64,000 nucleotides of DNA from contig JAAOOA010000152.1 in NCBI GenBank assembly GCA_012861695.1, positions 496,001 to 560,000 of the forward strand. Direction: 5' to 3'. The translations under genes were made by a program, and so were the position numbers. This document shows, piece by piece, positions 12,363 through 24,500 of the stretch. Numbering within the stretch: the stretch's first letter is position 1; every line of letters begins with the position of its first letter. The notes under the pieces are model-generated. The model searched no databases. It worked only from the letters and a program-made list of their open reading frames with translations, and was not told where the DNA came from. The stretch is from Trematomus loennbergii (lineage: Eukaryota > Chordata > Actinopteri > Perciformes > Nototheniidae).

Positions 12363-15300
12363 TTTCAGGGGGATTTCCTGATATAATCTCTAGTCCTTTC
12401 ATTCCTAATGAACGTCATTCAGAGTGCCACAAATCCCTTGACTTACTGTTGTGTTTGAGACGACGTGGGAAAGCCAGCTCTCTCCTTCCTCCTCTCTATT
12501 TGTAGGTAAATGTTCAAAAACACAGTCCAGGACTTACAGAGCAACAACAATTAAACAACCTAAAAGCACAACGTTTTTTGTGTGCACAAATCTTTCAGAC
12601 TTTCTCTTGTACTATATATACAACCCTAACCCAAACTTTTGGGAGGTAATGATTTATATAAGGGCTATTGAAATATTTGTACGGGTAAGTTTATTTATCT
12701 AAAAATAATTATCTATCTCAATTATAAAAAGTGATACAAATATAAACTGTGGGTTGTCCAAAGGAAAGTGAGAAAAGCTTTTTTGTGTTTTGGGAAGACC
12801 TTGCATTATTCAGATGACCTTGCTTTGGGACAATCAAGCCAAAGAGTTGTTAAAAGGATAGTGATACAAATATAATCCCTGCCAACTTCAAAACCATAAT
12901 TAATTCTTAACTAGCACACATCATTAATTGATACACATGCCCCCCTGCAGCAGCCTCACACAGGGCTTCCTGCTGGGGAGGTAATTGTCAGGTTGGAGGA
13001 CCTTCAGAGGATTCTGCTGTGAATTCTAATGATCCCAACTTTCCTCCGCTGTCACTGTGGCCTGTTACTATCTAATGAACTACACTTTCCTTTAATTAAA
13101 GTATAATACAACTCTATCTACTAATAATACAAGCAATAAGTGTGACTGCAACCAGCTACAGCTTTTATAAGGCTAAACTGCTAATTATGCTAACACCTCT
13201 ATTGTTATACAACTATATTTGAATTCAAAGTAACCTGTACTTTATATATAACCTGAGATGTTGGTACAAATGACCTGCACTCGCAAATACACACTAAAAT
13301 GTAAATATATTTAACAATCCTAACTAAAATGTATACAGTATATATTCATTCAATGGATCATCGTTTGACCTTGTTGTTGTGATATCTTGTTTCAACAGTT
13401 ACTAGTTGTATTTTTAATTGTATTGTCCTTTTGTTTCACTCTTACTCTGTTTCTGCTTTCACTAGTCCCCATGGAGATCAATAAAGGTCCTTATCTTATT
13501 TTGTCATGTTTATTTGAAATATTCTGATGTCAGCTGATAAACCAAGATGGCCGTCTTTAGATGTGCACTTCTGTCCTCCATCAGCTCAGTGTGATATAAT
13601 ATATATATATCATATAATAGTTCTCCTCAGGCTGAAGGAGAGGACTCTATTTTGATTCTCTTTGTGCAAGTGTTTCCCCAGAGTGCTGGAGATGGGGCAC
13701 AAAAAAGACTATCTTAGCCGAAGGATGCCATGGCGACCAGCTTCTCCATGTCGACTTCTTTCTTTCCAAAGTCCTTGAGAAGCACATGTCAAATCTTTCC
13801 CCCTGAAGCTCGTCCCTGTGCACGACCATGCATGGTCTTCTTTATAAAATGAAGCCAGAAATACCAATATCTCAGTACAGCTAAATAATTCAGCAAACCC
13901 CCCCCCCCCACCACCCTAAAGAGCAGACACCTTACAACTTCACAAAGGCAGATGGGGTCCTTGCACCGCGCTACAACTAAATGTGGCATTATTCTAATTA
14001 AGTAGATGAGTTCATTAGTGCTCTGGGGCTCCTGTGCTGTCTGCAGCAGGTCAGTGAAGGCCTCACTGGATCATCCTCATTAAAACTCAGTGGGCGCTGC
14101 CTCTTAAACAGATGGAGAGCAGCTCCATTCCTGCTCGTACCTCTGCTCAGACCCAGCTCTCACCAGGAACAGGCCTCAGTGAAATCCATTTGATTATGTA
14201 TCAATAAAACAGCACCGGCAGCTGTTTCCAAGTTGGGATTCAATGCTCTGATGAGTGGACAACACTGCCATCTAAAGGATGAAGATAGTACTGCAGCCAT
14301 GATAGGATGGCAGCTCTGTGACACATACTGACATTAAGGTAGCAGCTGCAGCACTGATAATAGAGGATCAATAATGTAATGACTACCTTATTAGTAGATG
14401 TTACGTATATGTGTTAACATGCACGTGCTGTGCTGTAAAGTGCTGCATTTATTATAATCATTATATTACAGGATATTGACTTTTCACCCAAAGCTACTGT
14501 GCCCTTTTGTTTACACTGTTTATTTAGATTGGCATATTAGAGAGTATTCTAATTTATTCTGTATAATGTATTCTTAGATACTCTTCTGAATTTATGTATT
14601 TTCTCCTCTGAATATGTATATATTTGCTTTTAATGTTTGTTTAATTGTATATTATTCTATTTTTAAGAAATAATGTAATTCTTGTACGATGAATGTTCAA
14701 AATGCTGCTGTGAGCTGCACTAATACAGTACGTTTGTATCTTAAATGGATGGAATAACTGTATAAACCATCTGTGTAGAGTGTTGGAGCATCTTTCCCTT
14801 TCATTGTTTCAGTACACAGCCTGCTAAGCACATATCAGAATCAGCCAGCAGCTGGTGAACAAAATATTTTGTTGCATGTTTAAGAAAAGAGAATAGTTGA
14901 TTAAAGCAAGACTTGACTTTTTTTTAAATCACATACTTCACTTTGTTTTACAATAACCCAAGTACCTGAACTCTTGAAGTAACTCCTTTGTGTCCCATGC
15001 CTTCATTCATGGTGAATGGAAAATCTAAAGTTGGAGAAAGGTCTTGATGAATTGTGGTAGTTTTGAAACATATGTTTATATTCTAATCGTGTTTTATTTT
15101 TTTATCTCTATCTTTACTTTTGCTGTAAACAAATAAATGTCCCCTCTGTGGGACAAATAAAGGTATTCTGATTCTAATATAGTTTTGTTGTTGTGAAACA
15201 CAACCTCAATTGACTTGAACTCATCGAGATAGAATTCTTAGCTCACCCTTGAGGCATGCGAGAAAATGTCATTTCTTTCAAGTGAACTGGAGGTGAGTCT

Positions 15301-16694
15301 TTGAAGAAACACTCACTTTGCTGGTGAAGGATTCCTTTAAACCGTCAGGGCGTAGCACTCCAGTAACAGTAGCCATTAAGCATCCTGGAAGAGTTAGGGT
15401 CTTAATTGAAACTGTTGCCATGGAGTTCTTTACCAGCTCTGACTGCAGTAGTTAGAGGGGATATATTTCAATAAGATTTACAGTGGGTTTGTGGCTTACT
15501 CATGTCCTTGGTATTTCTCAAATCCTGGCAACAAAAGACAGTATGACATCTTACCATATTGTTCCGGATGTCTAATTGTATAAAAAATGTTTAGATATTT
15601 GATATGTGCTCCACTCCAGCAGTAATTCTATTGTTTAAAACCATTTCTTTATTTAGCCAACTTGTGAATACATATTATTCTCTTCTGTTGTGTTCTTATG
15701 TTTGAATCCCACTGCCTCGAGGCTGCGTTCATCATTAACCTTCCAAAATTAATCCACTTTGCTCGTCGTCCCACACACTCATCTTGTGTTCTGAGATAAG
15801 TGGCTTATTCCAGTCCGGCAGCAGACACACACGGACTGTGATTATAATGCAGAGGGTGTTGTCTTGGAGATAGTGGTGGATGGGGTGGGGGGGGGATTAT
15901 GAGGCTAATTCCTGTATAACTTTCTCCCTCATTAATCTCAGAGGAGGGATACGAGATTCTCTAAATGCTAATGTCCAATAAAGATGTCAGCAGTGACATT
16001 TTACAGTGACGGCGCAGATGTGAGCGGAGTGATCCGTGTTGTTGTGGAAGAACTTTCCTCACTCTAATCTAAACTCGGCTCACTTTCATTTCCTCTCTGG
16101 GGATTACGCATCATGGTGTTATGATCAGCATATTTATGCTTTGTTGGCAAGTCATGATATAAACATTTTGTCCTAAGGTTGAGTTCTTGTCCTCACAAAT
16201 AACTAACTTTTTGAAGGTCTCGGATCGTTTTCAAACTCAGGTTGATTTGGTTTCATTTAATCACAATGTTTACACGAAATGAGTGGATGTCAATGTGGCA
16301 AAAAGATGAGGAGCAAACAGTGGAATACATCCTCCAACCTCAAGGTGGTTCCAGCAAACATCCATGGACGAAACAGCATCCTGTATTTCCTTAAAAGCAT
16401 CTATTGATCAATACAAACAAATGACGTATACATCACTGAGGCCTTCTGTTATAATTCACTTCCAGAGCAAAAGCCCTCCTTCAAATCCCTTTGTAGAGGA
16501 TTAGTTTAACAAAATGAAGGTAGATTATGAAATGTACTGAAACTACTTCCTTTGCTCTTCTGTTCCAAGGACGCATCACTTAGAGAAAATCCCTGGTGAG
16601 GGGATTAGATGGTGTCCGACACGCTGCCCCTCGATGCTGAGCAGGAACTGGATGCTGCCAAACTTTCCTCAGTGTCCTAGAGAGCGCGAGCACA
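12363..16694. other. Intergenic, no gene seen
   Basis: No exon or protein family was recognised. The region is AT-rich with poly-C near 13902 and poly-G near 15886. Segments near 12850-13090, 13980-14200 and 15700-16050 contain many ATTA/TAAT cores next to GC-richer unique sequence and could be conserved non-coding elements. Confidence 0.4.
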
Positions 16695-18326
16695 CTAAAG
16701 GTTTGCATTATATCGATCTCTGCTCTCATGATCTCTGTAGGCGAACTCTGCGTCCTTGGAGCCGTGAGGGATTCTTCCGAACGGAGCGTGGTCGTTGGAA
16801 CACGAGTCGAACACTTCGTCCACTATTTTCTGCGCCTCCTCCGCGCTGATCTTCCTCACAGCGAGGATGGAGCGAAGGGCGCGGTCTCTGACACACTCCT
16901 GTCCCAAGAAAAACATAATGTCAGTGTTCAGATTATCACATCATCCTGAAACATCCCAGAGAAGGTCCGCTGTCTCCGGTACCTGATGGTGCTGCTTCAT
17001 GCCGAAGTTAAATCTGGACACTTCTGAGCTGAAGGAGCAGTCTCCACTCAGGTTAGCCGCCCGGATCTGAAAAGATCACACAGAAAAGTCCTTGTACAAT
17101 CAGTGTTGGAGCTATATATTGATTGAAATTATTTAATAGTAAAACCTTTATTTTCTTGCCGTTTTCGTTCATCGTAAATGTATCTTTTAATTTAGTGTTT
17201 TTTAAGTTAATTGAAGTAGTTGTTTTATGCTTTTATTTTGAAGGCAGCCTTGGGCACTGGGTGATATGTTCCTATTGGAGACAGTGTTTTGGCAATTTGT
17301 GTACACATTAATGTCAAAGAGCAATATTTTCCACACAATGGCAAATATTCAGAGACTTAAACTAGATCACCAACTAGCCACAGCTTCAGCTGCACATAAA
17401 TACAGGCAGACACTCAGTCTGACCTCAGAGCAGGCCAGGTGCCTCAGGTTGTTGAACCAGTCCACGTGGGCCCGGCAGTGGTCGAAGGCATGGATGAGCT
17501 CGTGTGTGACCACCCTGTTCATGTGGGACTGCTGTTGGATGTTGTTCTGACACAAAACGATCTTCAAACAAAAAAACATCTCATTATCCTTGAGCAGCAA
17601 ACTCTTAACATGATCAGAACCTCATCTTTATTAGTGCGCACATCTCCTACCTGAGAAGACGCCACGTCAAAGCCCCCGCTCACCGACCCATCACAATCTT
17701 CACAGGCAAAATGCCGGTCTCTGATAACCTTGCTGTGTCAGAGGAGGGCGTAGAGTCATCATGATGTACTTTACAGATGTGGATTAATGATGTGAAATAT
17801 AATCAACTCTTAAATCAGACTTTAGTTACACCTGGAGTAAATTGAACTTGTACTTTTACTTAAATACCAGATCCGAGTACTTCTCCCCCTCAGTTTATAT
17901 ATTTCATTCTAAATTATACTTACCATCCCGAGCTGTTCATGGCACTGAGGAGCAGTTTGGCGTACGGACCTGAGAGAGACAGAGCAGTTAAAGCTGAATG
18001 TGGATCAATGACAGGAGCCACTGAGAGCTACATGTGGCTAACGCTACCTGCTGCTACTCTGACAGCCAGCTCCCAACATGAACACAGCAGGAGGATGTGA
18101 AATGAACAACACATTAGACAGAAAGCACATCATTCAGCTGTCCCTGCTGACAGGACACCAGCTTGCTAAAACACTCACTGGTTTCCATTGCGAGCTTCAA
18201 CATTATCTCACACTTGAATTGGGAAGTGAACAGGGACTTTACGAATGATTTCTCTTTCTTAGGCCCCGTGTTTCTCTCCGGGAATAACTCATATCCATAT
18301 TCCTTCTCTTGTTTAGACTGGTCCAT
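16695..18326 (-). CDS. atp23: Mitochondrial inner membrane protease ATP23 homologue
   Basis: Six exons give a 233-residue protein: 18326-18179, 17969-17924, 17732-17651, 17561-17424, 17066-16983 and 16898-16695. All have GT-AG junctions and the frame is uninterrupted. Known ATP23 (XRCC6BP1) is a zinc metalloprotease of the mitochondrial intermembrane space that processes and chaperones ATP synthase subunit 6. Visible here are the catalytic HELIH at about residues 112-116, followed by [11 protein letters not shown], a CEDC cysteine pair in exon 3, the family segment [10 protein letters not shown] in exon 5, and a C-terminal FGRIPH motif. The length is close to the 246 residues of the human protein, with a shorter N-terminus. 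The start at 18326 ([10 protein letters not shown]) is the first ATG of the frame. The gene is divergent from RPAP3. No lesions were found. Confidence 0.95.
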
Positions 18327-18796
18327 TGTGTGAAGTGTTAGCAGGAGTTAGCTACAGCTAGCAAGCAGGAGAGAGGTCATCACTGTTTTGTAGATCACGT
18401 GGTCGCAAAAGGTCAAAGGTAAAGAATGGAAATGGTTAGTTATCATTTAATTTCCATCGCTTTTATATCATAAAGTACATAAACATAACAAACTCCAAGA
18501 GTCAATTAAAATAATATTTTACAAACACAGTTTTGTTTTAATAGTATACGGTATAGATCATCTATTCGTACCGTGCAGGTAAGACGTCAACTTCAAGCAC
18601 CAAAACAACTGAGCCATTAGACGTGTGCAAGCTGTCTGTAGAAACTAGAACATAACAGTTTTAACACGACACGTCGAAAAGGTCCTGGCTGTTTTGTAAG
18701 TATATATTTTTTTACATTTTGTTTTGTTTTATGAGGTGAGTTTATAGTATAATGTGTCGTGTTCTACGGTCTACCCATGGCATGGATCATGTATAG
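18327..18796. promoter_or_regulatory. ATP23-side part of the divergent ATP23/RPAP3 upstream region
   Basis: This is unique sequence directly upstream of the ATP23 start. With 20451-20886 on the other side of the hAT insertion it forms a gap of about 0.9 kb between two head-to-head genes, so it probably contains the ATP23 promoter and may have been part of a shared bidirectional one. No TATA box was recognised. Confidence 0.4.
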
Positions 18797-20450
18797 CAGG
18801 GTATTCAACTAAAATTCAACGAGGTCCAGTTAGAGAAAATCTCCCCATGCAAAGGTCCGGAACATCAAAATGTCTAACTTGCTTTATGAATTAGTGTGAT
18901 ATATATTGAAGTAGCCTGTAGCTTTATCAACGTCTGCATGTAATCAACAACTGACTGCCAATCAGATAAAGAAAGTACAATTCAAAAACAACAATATTTA
19001 TTGTCAATAACATTGAACTATACAGATATACAGTAAATACTGTGGATATGTGTAATGTTCCTCTCGGGCTGCATTTAAAAATAAAATAGAGAAATAAATA
19101 AAATAGCTTTGTTAACCGTTTCACATCATGACTTAACAGTTTCAGACGATTATAGAACATATCAGTCTTTACACATCATAACAATTGAACAGTTTTAAAG
19201 TTTCTCTTTCTTTATATTGCAGTCCCTCACTCACTTTTCTTTAATTCAGTGCGAGAATTGAGCTTGAGCTTGTCCTGCCAGGAGTTTAAATCTGGGCTGA
19301 AATGGTGTCAGGGCCATTCTCATACACACATGCAGGTGCTCATTGGTTAGCCTCGGTTAGCCTGCCCTGGAACGATATTTAGTTTTAATTTTGATCCTGG
19401 TGGACTGATCATATTGGGCTCTGAGACTGCTTATTTTTTGTGACCTCAGTTCTGACTTGAGAGGGAATGTTTGGTCAAACACTTTGTGTTTTGTCTCATA
19501 GTGGCGTTTTGGCACTTTTAATCAGGGTTGGGAGGGTTACTTTGTAAATGTAATCGGTTACTGAATACATGGCTCTGAAAGTAATCCGAATACAGTTAGA
19601 GTTACGTGTCTTAAAAAAGTAACGTATTCAGATTACTTTTAGAATACTTTTGGAATACTTTATTTTTCCATAACAGATGGGTATGTTTTGGTGAACAGGA
19701 GACACTTATTTTACTGTTTTAATGGCTTATCAAGAGCACAACTCAAACACAACATCTTTGGGTCATTCTGGACAGCTCCCTCTCATCTGCACCCCACATA
19801 AAAAACATCACCAGGACTGCATTATTTGTACTCTCTTAAACCTTTCCTTAGAATATGTTATGAATTGTCAGGTGTCCTTGGGTGCTTTGAAAGGCGCCCC
19901 TAAATAGAATGAATTACTATTATTATTTATTATCTGAAACGACGTAATAACTTTTAAAACTGTTTCCAGTCACTTGCCCCATGCATTCAGCAGCAGCAGG
20001 CCATTCACTTTGATTTGATCCCGTTATGAAATGTCATCATTTCGACAATAAAGAAATGCTACATAAACGTTATCTTGCACATTTTATCGAACCATCTCCG
20101 TTTCTATATATTTTAAAAGAGATCTCTCTCTCTGATCTGCGTGCGGGGGCTCACAGACATGCTGCAGCGCTGTGCAGTGTGCACACAGTTCTGCTGGTAA
20201 TGAATATTACATTTTATGAGGAAACTTTTCCACCAATAATTCCAAAAAGTATTCCAAAATGTATTCACATTCACCGCTTCTCTCCCTGTATCGCTCACTC
20301 GTCTCTTTCGCCCCCTGTCGGCGGCGGTTAAAATAGAATCGCCCCGTCAAAATTGAAATCCCCTATTATGTATTGATTATAGGTCCGGGTCCGTATAGGT
20401 CGGCGTCTGGGTCCGGATCCGGACCGCGGTCCGCCTGTTGCCGACCCCTG
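18797..20450. mobile_element. hAT element (1.65 kb) with perfect 8-bp target duplication
   Basis: The element begins cagggtattcaac and ends ttgccgacccctg. The same 8 bases, atgtatag, flank it at 18789-18796 and 20451-20458, which defines the insertion exactly. The right end is rich in ggtccg/cggacc. It carries no intact transposase. Inside are a degraded L2-type fragment near 19722-19925 and a stretch of the attac/gtaat-rich repeat common in fish (about 19520-19670), so it is composite. Confidence 0.8.
19722..19925 (+). mobile_element. Degraded L2-type LINE fragment
   Basis: Codon-scale resemblance to the end of an L2-type reverse transcriptase (tttgggtcattctggacagc, readable with one frame change as LG-V-ILDSS-L) is followed by a typical L2 3' tail, gggtgctttgaaaggcgccc then an ATT-rich end. 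It is 5' truncated and internally deleted. It sits inside the hAT element at 18797-20450. Confidence 0.6.
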
Positions 20451-20886
20451 ATGTATAGGGTCTACCGGTCTACCCGCACCCATTTCAGTCAGTTTGCGAT
20501 TTTAGTTTTGTAGTAAGTGAGTGTTCGTAGCATAGAAGATCTTTGTTTCAACCAGCGCAAAGGCTGCTGGTACTCGGCTGTCATGGCTCCGAACGTAAAC
20601 AGAGAGTTATAAATACCGACACATTTTACTTTAGTATTTAGCCAAATTAACTGCAGGGACATTAGAACTGTAACTGTCAGGCAGAGAAACACGTCACAGG
20701 TACTTTAGAGGGTTCAAGGGTCTACAGGGTCACTTGAATGTACTTGATTTGCTCTAAATGTTTGGTATTTGTGCTAGCTACGTTAGCTATCTAGCTGCTA
20801 GCCTCACGCGCATGGCAGCATGATTCTCGTGTTTTCTACAAGGTAAACATTTCTGAAAAACGAATGTGTGTTTGGCAGGGAGAAAC

Positions 20887-21191
20887 ATGTCCGCGGGAAA
20901 CAAAGCCATTGAGTTACAGCTCCAGATGCGGCAAAATGCGGAGGATCTGCAGAGCTACATGTCCGAGCTGCAGAGTTGGGAGACGGACATCAAGAAGAGA
21001 GACGAGGAGCTGAGGACCGGAGGACTGCAGCAGGACCAGGTCTGTCTGTCTGTCTGTCTGTCTGTCTGCACATCTGTCTGTGCATCTGTCTGTCTGTCTG
21101 TCTGCACATCTGTCTGTGCATCTGTCTGTCTGTCTGCATATCTGTCTGTGCATCTGTCTGTCTGTCTGCACAGCTGTCTGTCTCTCTGCAC

Positions 21192-21287
<96 letters not shown>

Positions 21288-21433
21288 CAATACCTTTCTA
21301 CTTCTAAGTAAGTACCATTTTTAAATAAGGACTTTTACTTAGTTTAAGACCATAGTATTTGTACTTTTACCCAAGTAATGGATCTGAGTACTTCTTCCAA
21401 CACTATCTATCCATCCTCCTCTCTCTCTCTCTA

Positions 21434-21506
<73 letters not shown>

Positions 21507-24500
21507 GGAGCAGGTCATGTTCTGGCTGGTCTTCAGGTGTTAGCAGCTTGTTGTCTCTGTGTTATAGAAGAATCTCCCACCTGTGCGCAACATAGACTAC
21601 AAAACAAAAATGAGGGAAAGAAAGAAGAAGAAGAAGAAGGAGCCAATGAGCAACGGAGACGCCAAGGCAGGGGAGTCAAAGGACGCCTCCAGGATCAAAG
21701 CATACGACTATAAATCATGGGACAAGTTTGACGTGGTAGCTAAAGCATCCTAATCAAATCTCAAATGGTCTGGTGAGGTCATAGAGTAGTTCACTCAGTA
21801 TCTCTTCTTCTGTGGTGGCAGGACCAGGCTCTGGCAGAGATGGATAAGGAGGAAAGTCCTGCAGAGTCCAATGAGTCGGACTCTGAGGAAGCTGACCGGG
21901 ACAAAATGCTGGCTGAGAAAGAAAAGGTAAGCACGGCAATAAAAAGCAAGTGAAGAGAAGGAGACGGTTTCCTAAAGCAGATTATACTTGTGTTTTCAGG
22001 GTAACGCGTTTTTCAAAGAGGGAAAGTACAATGATGCTGTGGAGTGTTACACCAGGGGGATGGCTGCAGACCCCTACAACCCTGTGCTGCCCACCAACAG
22101 AGCCACCTCCTTCTTCAGACTGAAAAAGTGAAAAGCATAGACGATAACAATATCAAGGCTGCTGTTTTGCACACAAACTATGTATTTAAATAGTTTGAAT
22201 ACATGTAACAGTATGCAGCCTGTCTGTGTTGTTCTAAAAGAGTGTGTTCCCCCAGGTATGCTGTGGCAGAGTCCGACTGCAACCTGGCCATCGCTCTGGA
22301 CAGCAACTACTTCAGAGCGTATGCTCGGAGAGGAGCAGCGCGGGCTGCCCTGAAGAAATATGAATCTGCATTAGAAGGTGATCAACTGTTCAAAGGATTA
22401 GGCCGTCTGTTGTGCACACTGAGGTCACAATGTGAATATGTTTCTGTATAGATTATGAGATGGTTCTCAAGCTCGACCCAGGGAACGTGGAGGCACAGAA
22501 TGAAGTAAAACATATCACAGAGGTGAGCGTCAAAGCATCATTCCAGGGTTTAGCCTCAAGTCCTCTTCTCTTTATCTCCTCACTATCATTGACTGCTTTC
22601 AGACTCTCCGACATCAGGCGCCTGCCGTCCTGAGTGAAGCCACACAGGAGGCCCCCACAGTGGCCCCGGAGCAGCAGGGAGGACAGGAGGAGGAGAGGAG
22701 ACAAGAGGAGGAGAGAATACAGGAGGAGCAGCAGAGGCGACAGGAGGCGACTGTACAAAAGGACAGGGTGAGCTTTGCCACATGTTGGGGGCTAATATTA
22801 CAAATATATGAAACCGTGTCCATGTGAGGAGAAGTTGTATGGTTCCAGACATTTTCATTCTGCCATTTCATTTGTCACTTTTTCTTTAGGTTAAGAAGAG
22901 TGTATGGTTTTGTTCTTATCATAAGAAGTAGGAACAAGCCAGATGATATGATGCTGTTTCTTTGGGTTCTGATGTTCTTTGAACAGTCTTGGGAAGTAAT
23001 GGAGCTGTGTTCATTTTGAAACAGTCTTTTGAAGTTTTCTGACTGCCTTTCAGGGGAATGCTTATTTCAAGGAGGGGAAGTACGAAGCGGCCGTGGAGTG
23101 CTACAGCAGAGGCATGGAGGCGGACAGCCTGAACGTGCTGCTGCCCGCCAACAGAGCCATGGCCTTCCTCAAGCTGGAGAGGTGAGCACAGCTTGTGCTT
23201 CTGCACGCACTTTCTGTTTAGAGTCAAAACTAAAACCTTGCATATTGTTTTGTTGTGTTTGCTGCAGGTATAAGGAGGCGGAGGAGGACTGCACCAAAGC
23301 CCTTTCTCTGGATAGAACCTACACTAAGGCTTTCGCCCGCCGGGCCACTGCCAGAGCGGCTCTAGGGAAGCTGCAGGAGGCCAGACAAGGTGCTGTGCAC
23401 AGCTACACTGTGCTGCAGGCGAACAGCAGCAACTCACTACAGCAATACACAATATACTGTTCTAGGGCTGATACATGATGTTAGTCTGTGTCTCTTTGGT
23501 TTCCATCTTTACTTGTGTGGAAAAGTATGTTTTGTTCTGGTCAGCCCGTTCAAAGATTAGACTGTTTTTTTATTTCGAGACAAGGTTTAACTAAACTTGT
23601 AACCATCTTACTAAAGTCATCTTAACTTGAATTGACCAAAGAATCACCGAGTTAAAACCAGTGTGTGATTGTTTGTGTGAACAGATTTTCAGGAGGTGTT
23701 AAAACTGGAACCAGGGAACAAGCAGGCCCTGAACGAGCTGCAGAAACTCCACATGGTATGTTTTCCTCGTAGAGACTGATGTACTCTACTTGGTTTGAAC
23801 CCCCTCTGGCTTTGAGCATTAATTCTGGAGGACTCTTTGGCACGTCTCTCAGGTTTGATCCTCACCAGCCTTCTCGTGTGTTTCTTACTGTGACTGTGTT
23901 TCAGGGTGCGGCCCCCGGTGGCCTGCTGCAGACTGCAGACGGCTCACACAGGAGAACCGTCCAGCCCATAGACAAGCCGACACATCTGCAGTCAGCTGTG
24001 AGTCTCTCCTGATCACTGTCTCTGCACGCTGCCACACTGAAGGCAGATTAGTGGAAGATAACGCTTAAACTGTGGTGTGATCTGACTATATTCCAGGTGA
24101 AAGCTGCAAGATAATGTGTGTTTCTTTTTGAAGGTATCCTTTCATTATTGAATGTATCGTAGATCACAGACGGTTATCTACAGTTCATTTACACTACATT
24201 ATTTAGAGGCAGTGTTCATTTTGGCAGCGATTTAAGATTATTCTTCAGAAGCAAAATGCTTGAGTTATTCTAGTGTAGGTTTTAATTCATGTTACTCACA
24301 ATGTTTAAGTCAAGTTTCAGTTTTTCTATTTAGTGTTGCGTCAAATCTCACTTTTAGTCATCACATTATATTAAATATTTCAGTCTATTTAGTCTAGACC
24401 AGGGGTGTCCAACTCAAGGCCCGGGGGCCAAATCCGGCCCGCGACTTCATTTCATGTGGCCCCATAAGAGCTTGCAAAGAATATAATATGTTTATTATAC

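Noticed and set aside
20866..21324. Extended frames of Cys-Leu-Ser-Val and Tyr-Leu-Ser-Ile after RPAP3 exon 1
   Set aside because: These read through the intron 1 microsatellite; exon 1 ends at 21039 at a GT donor and exon 2 is clear at 21568.
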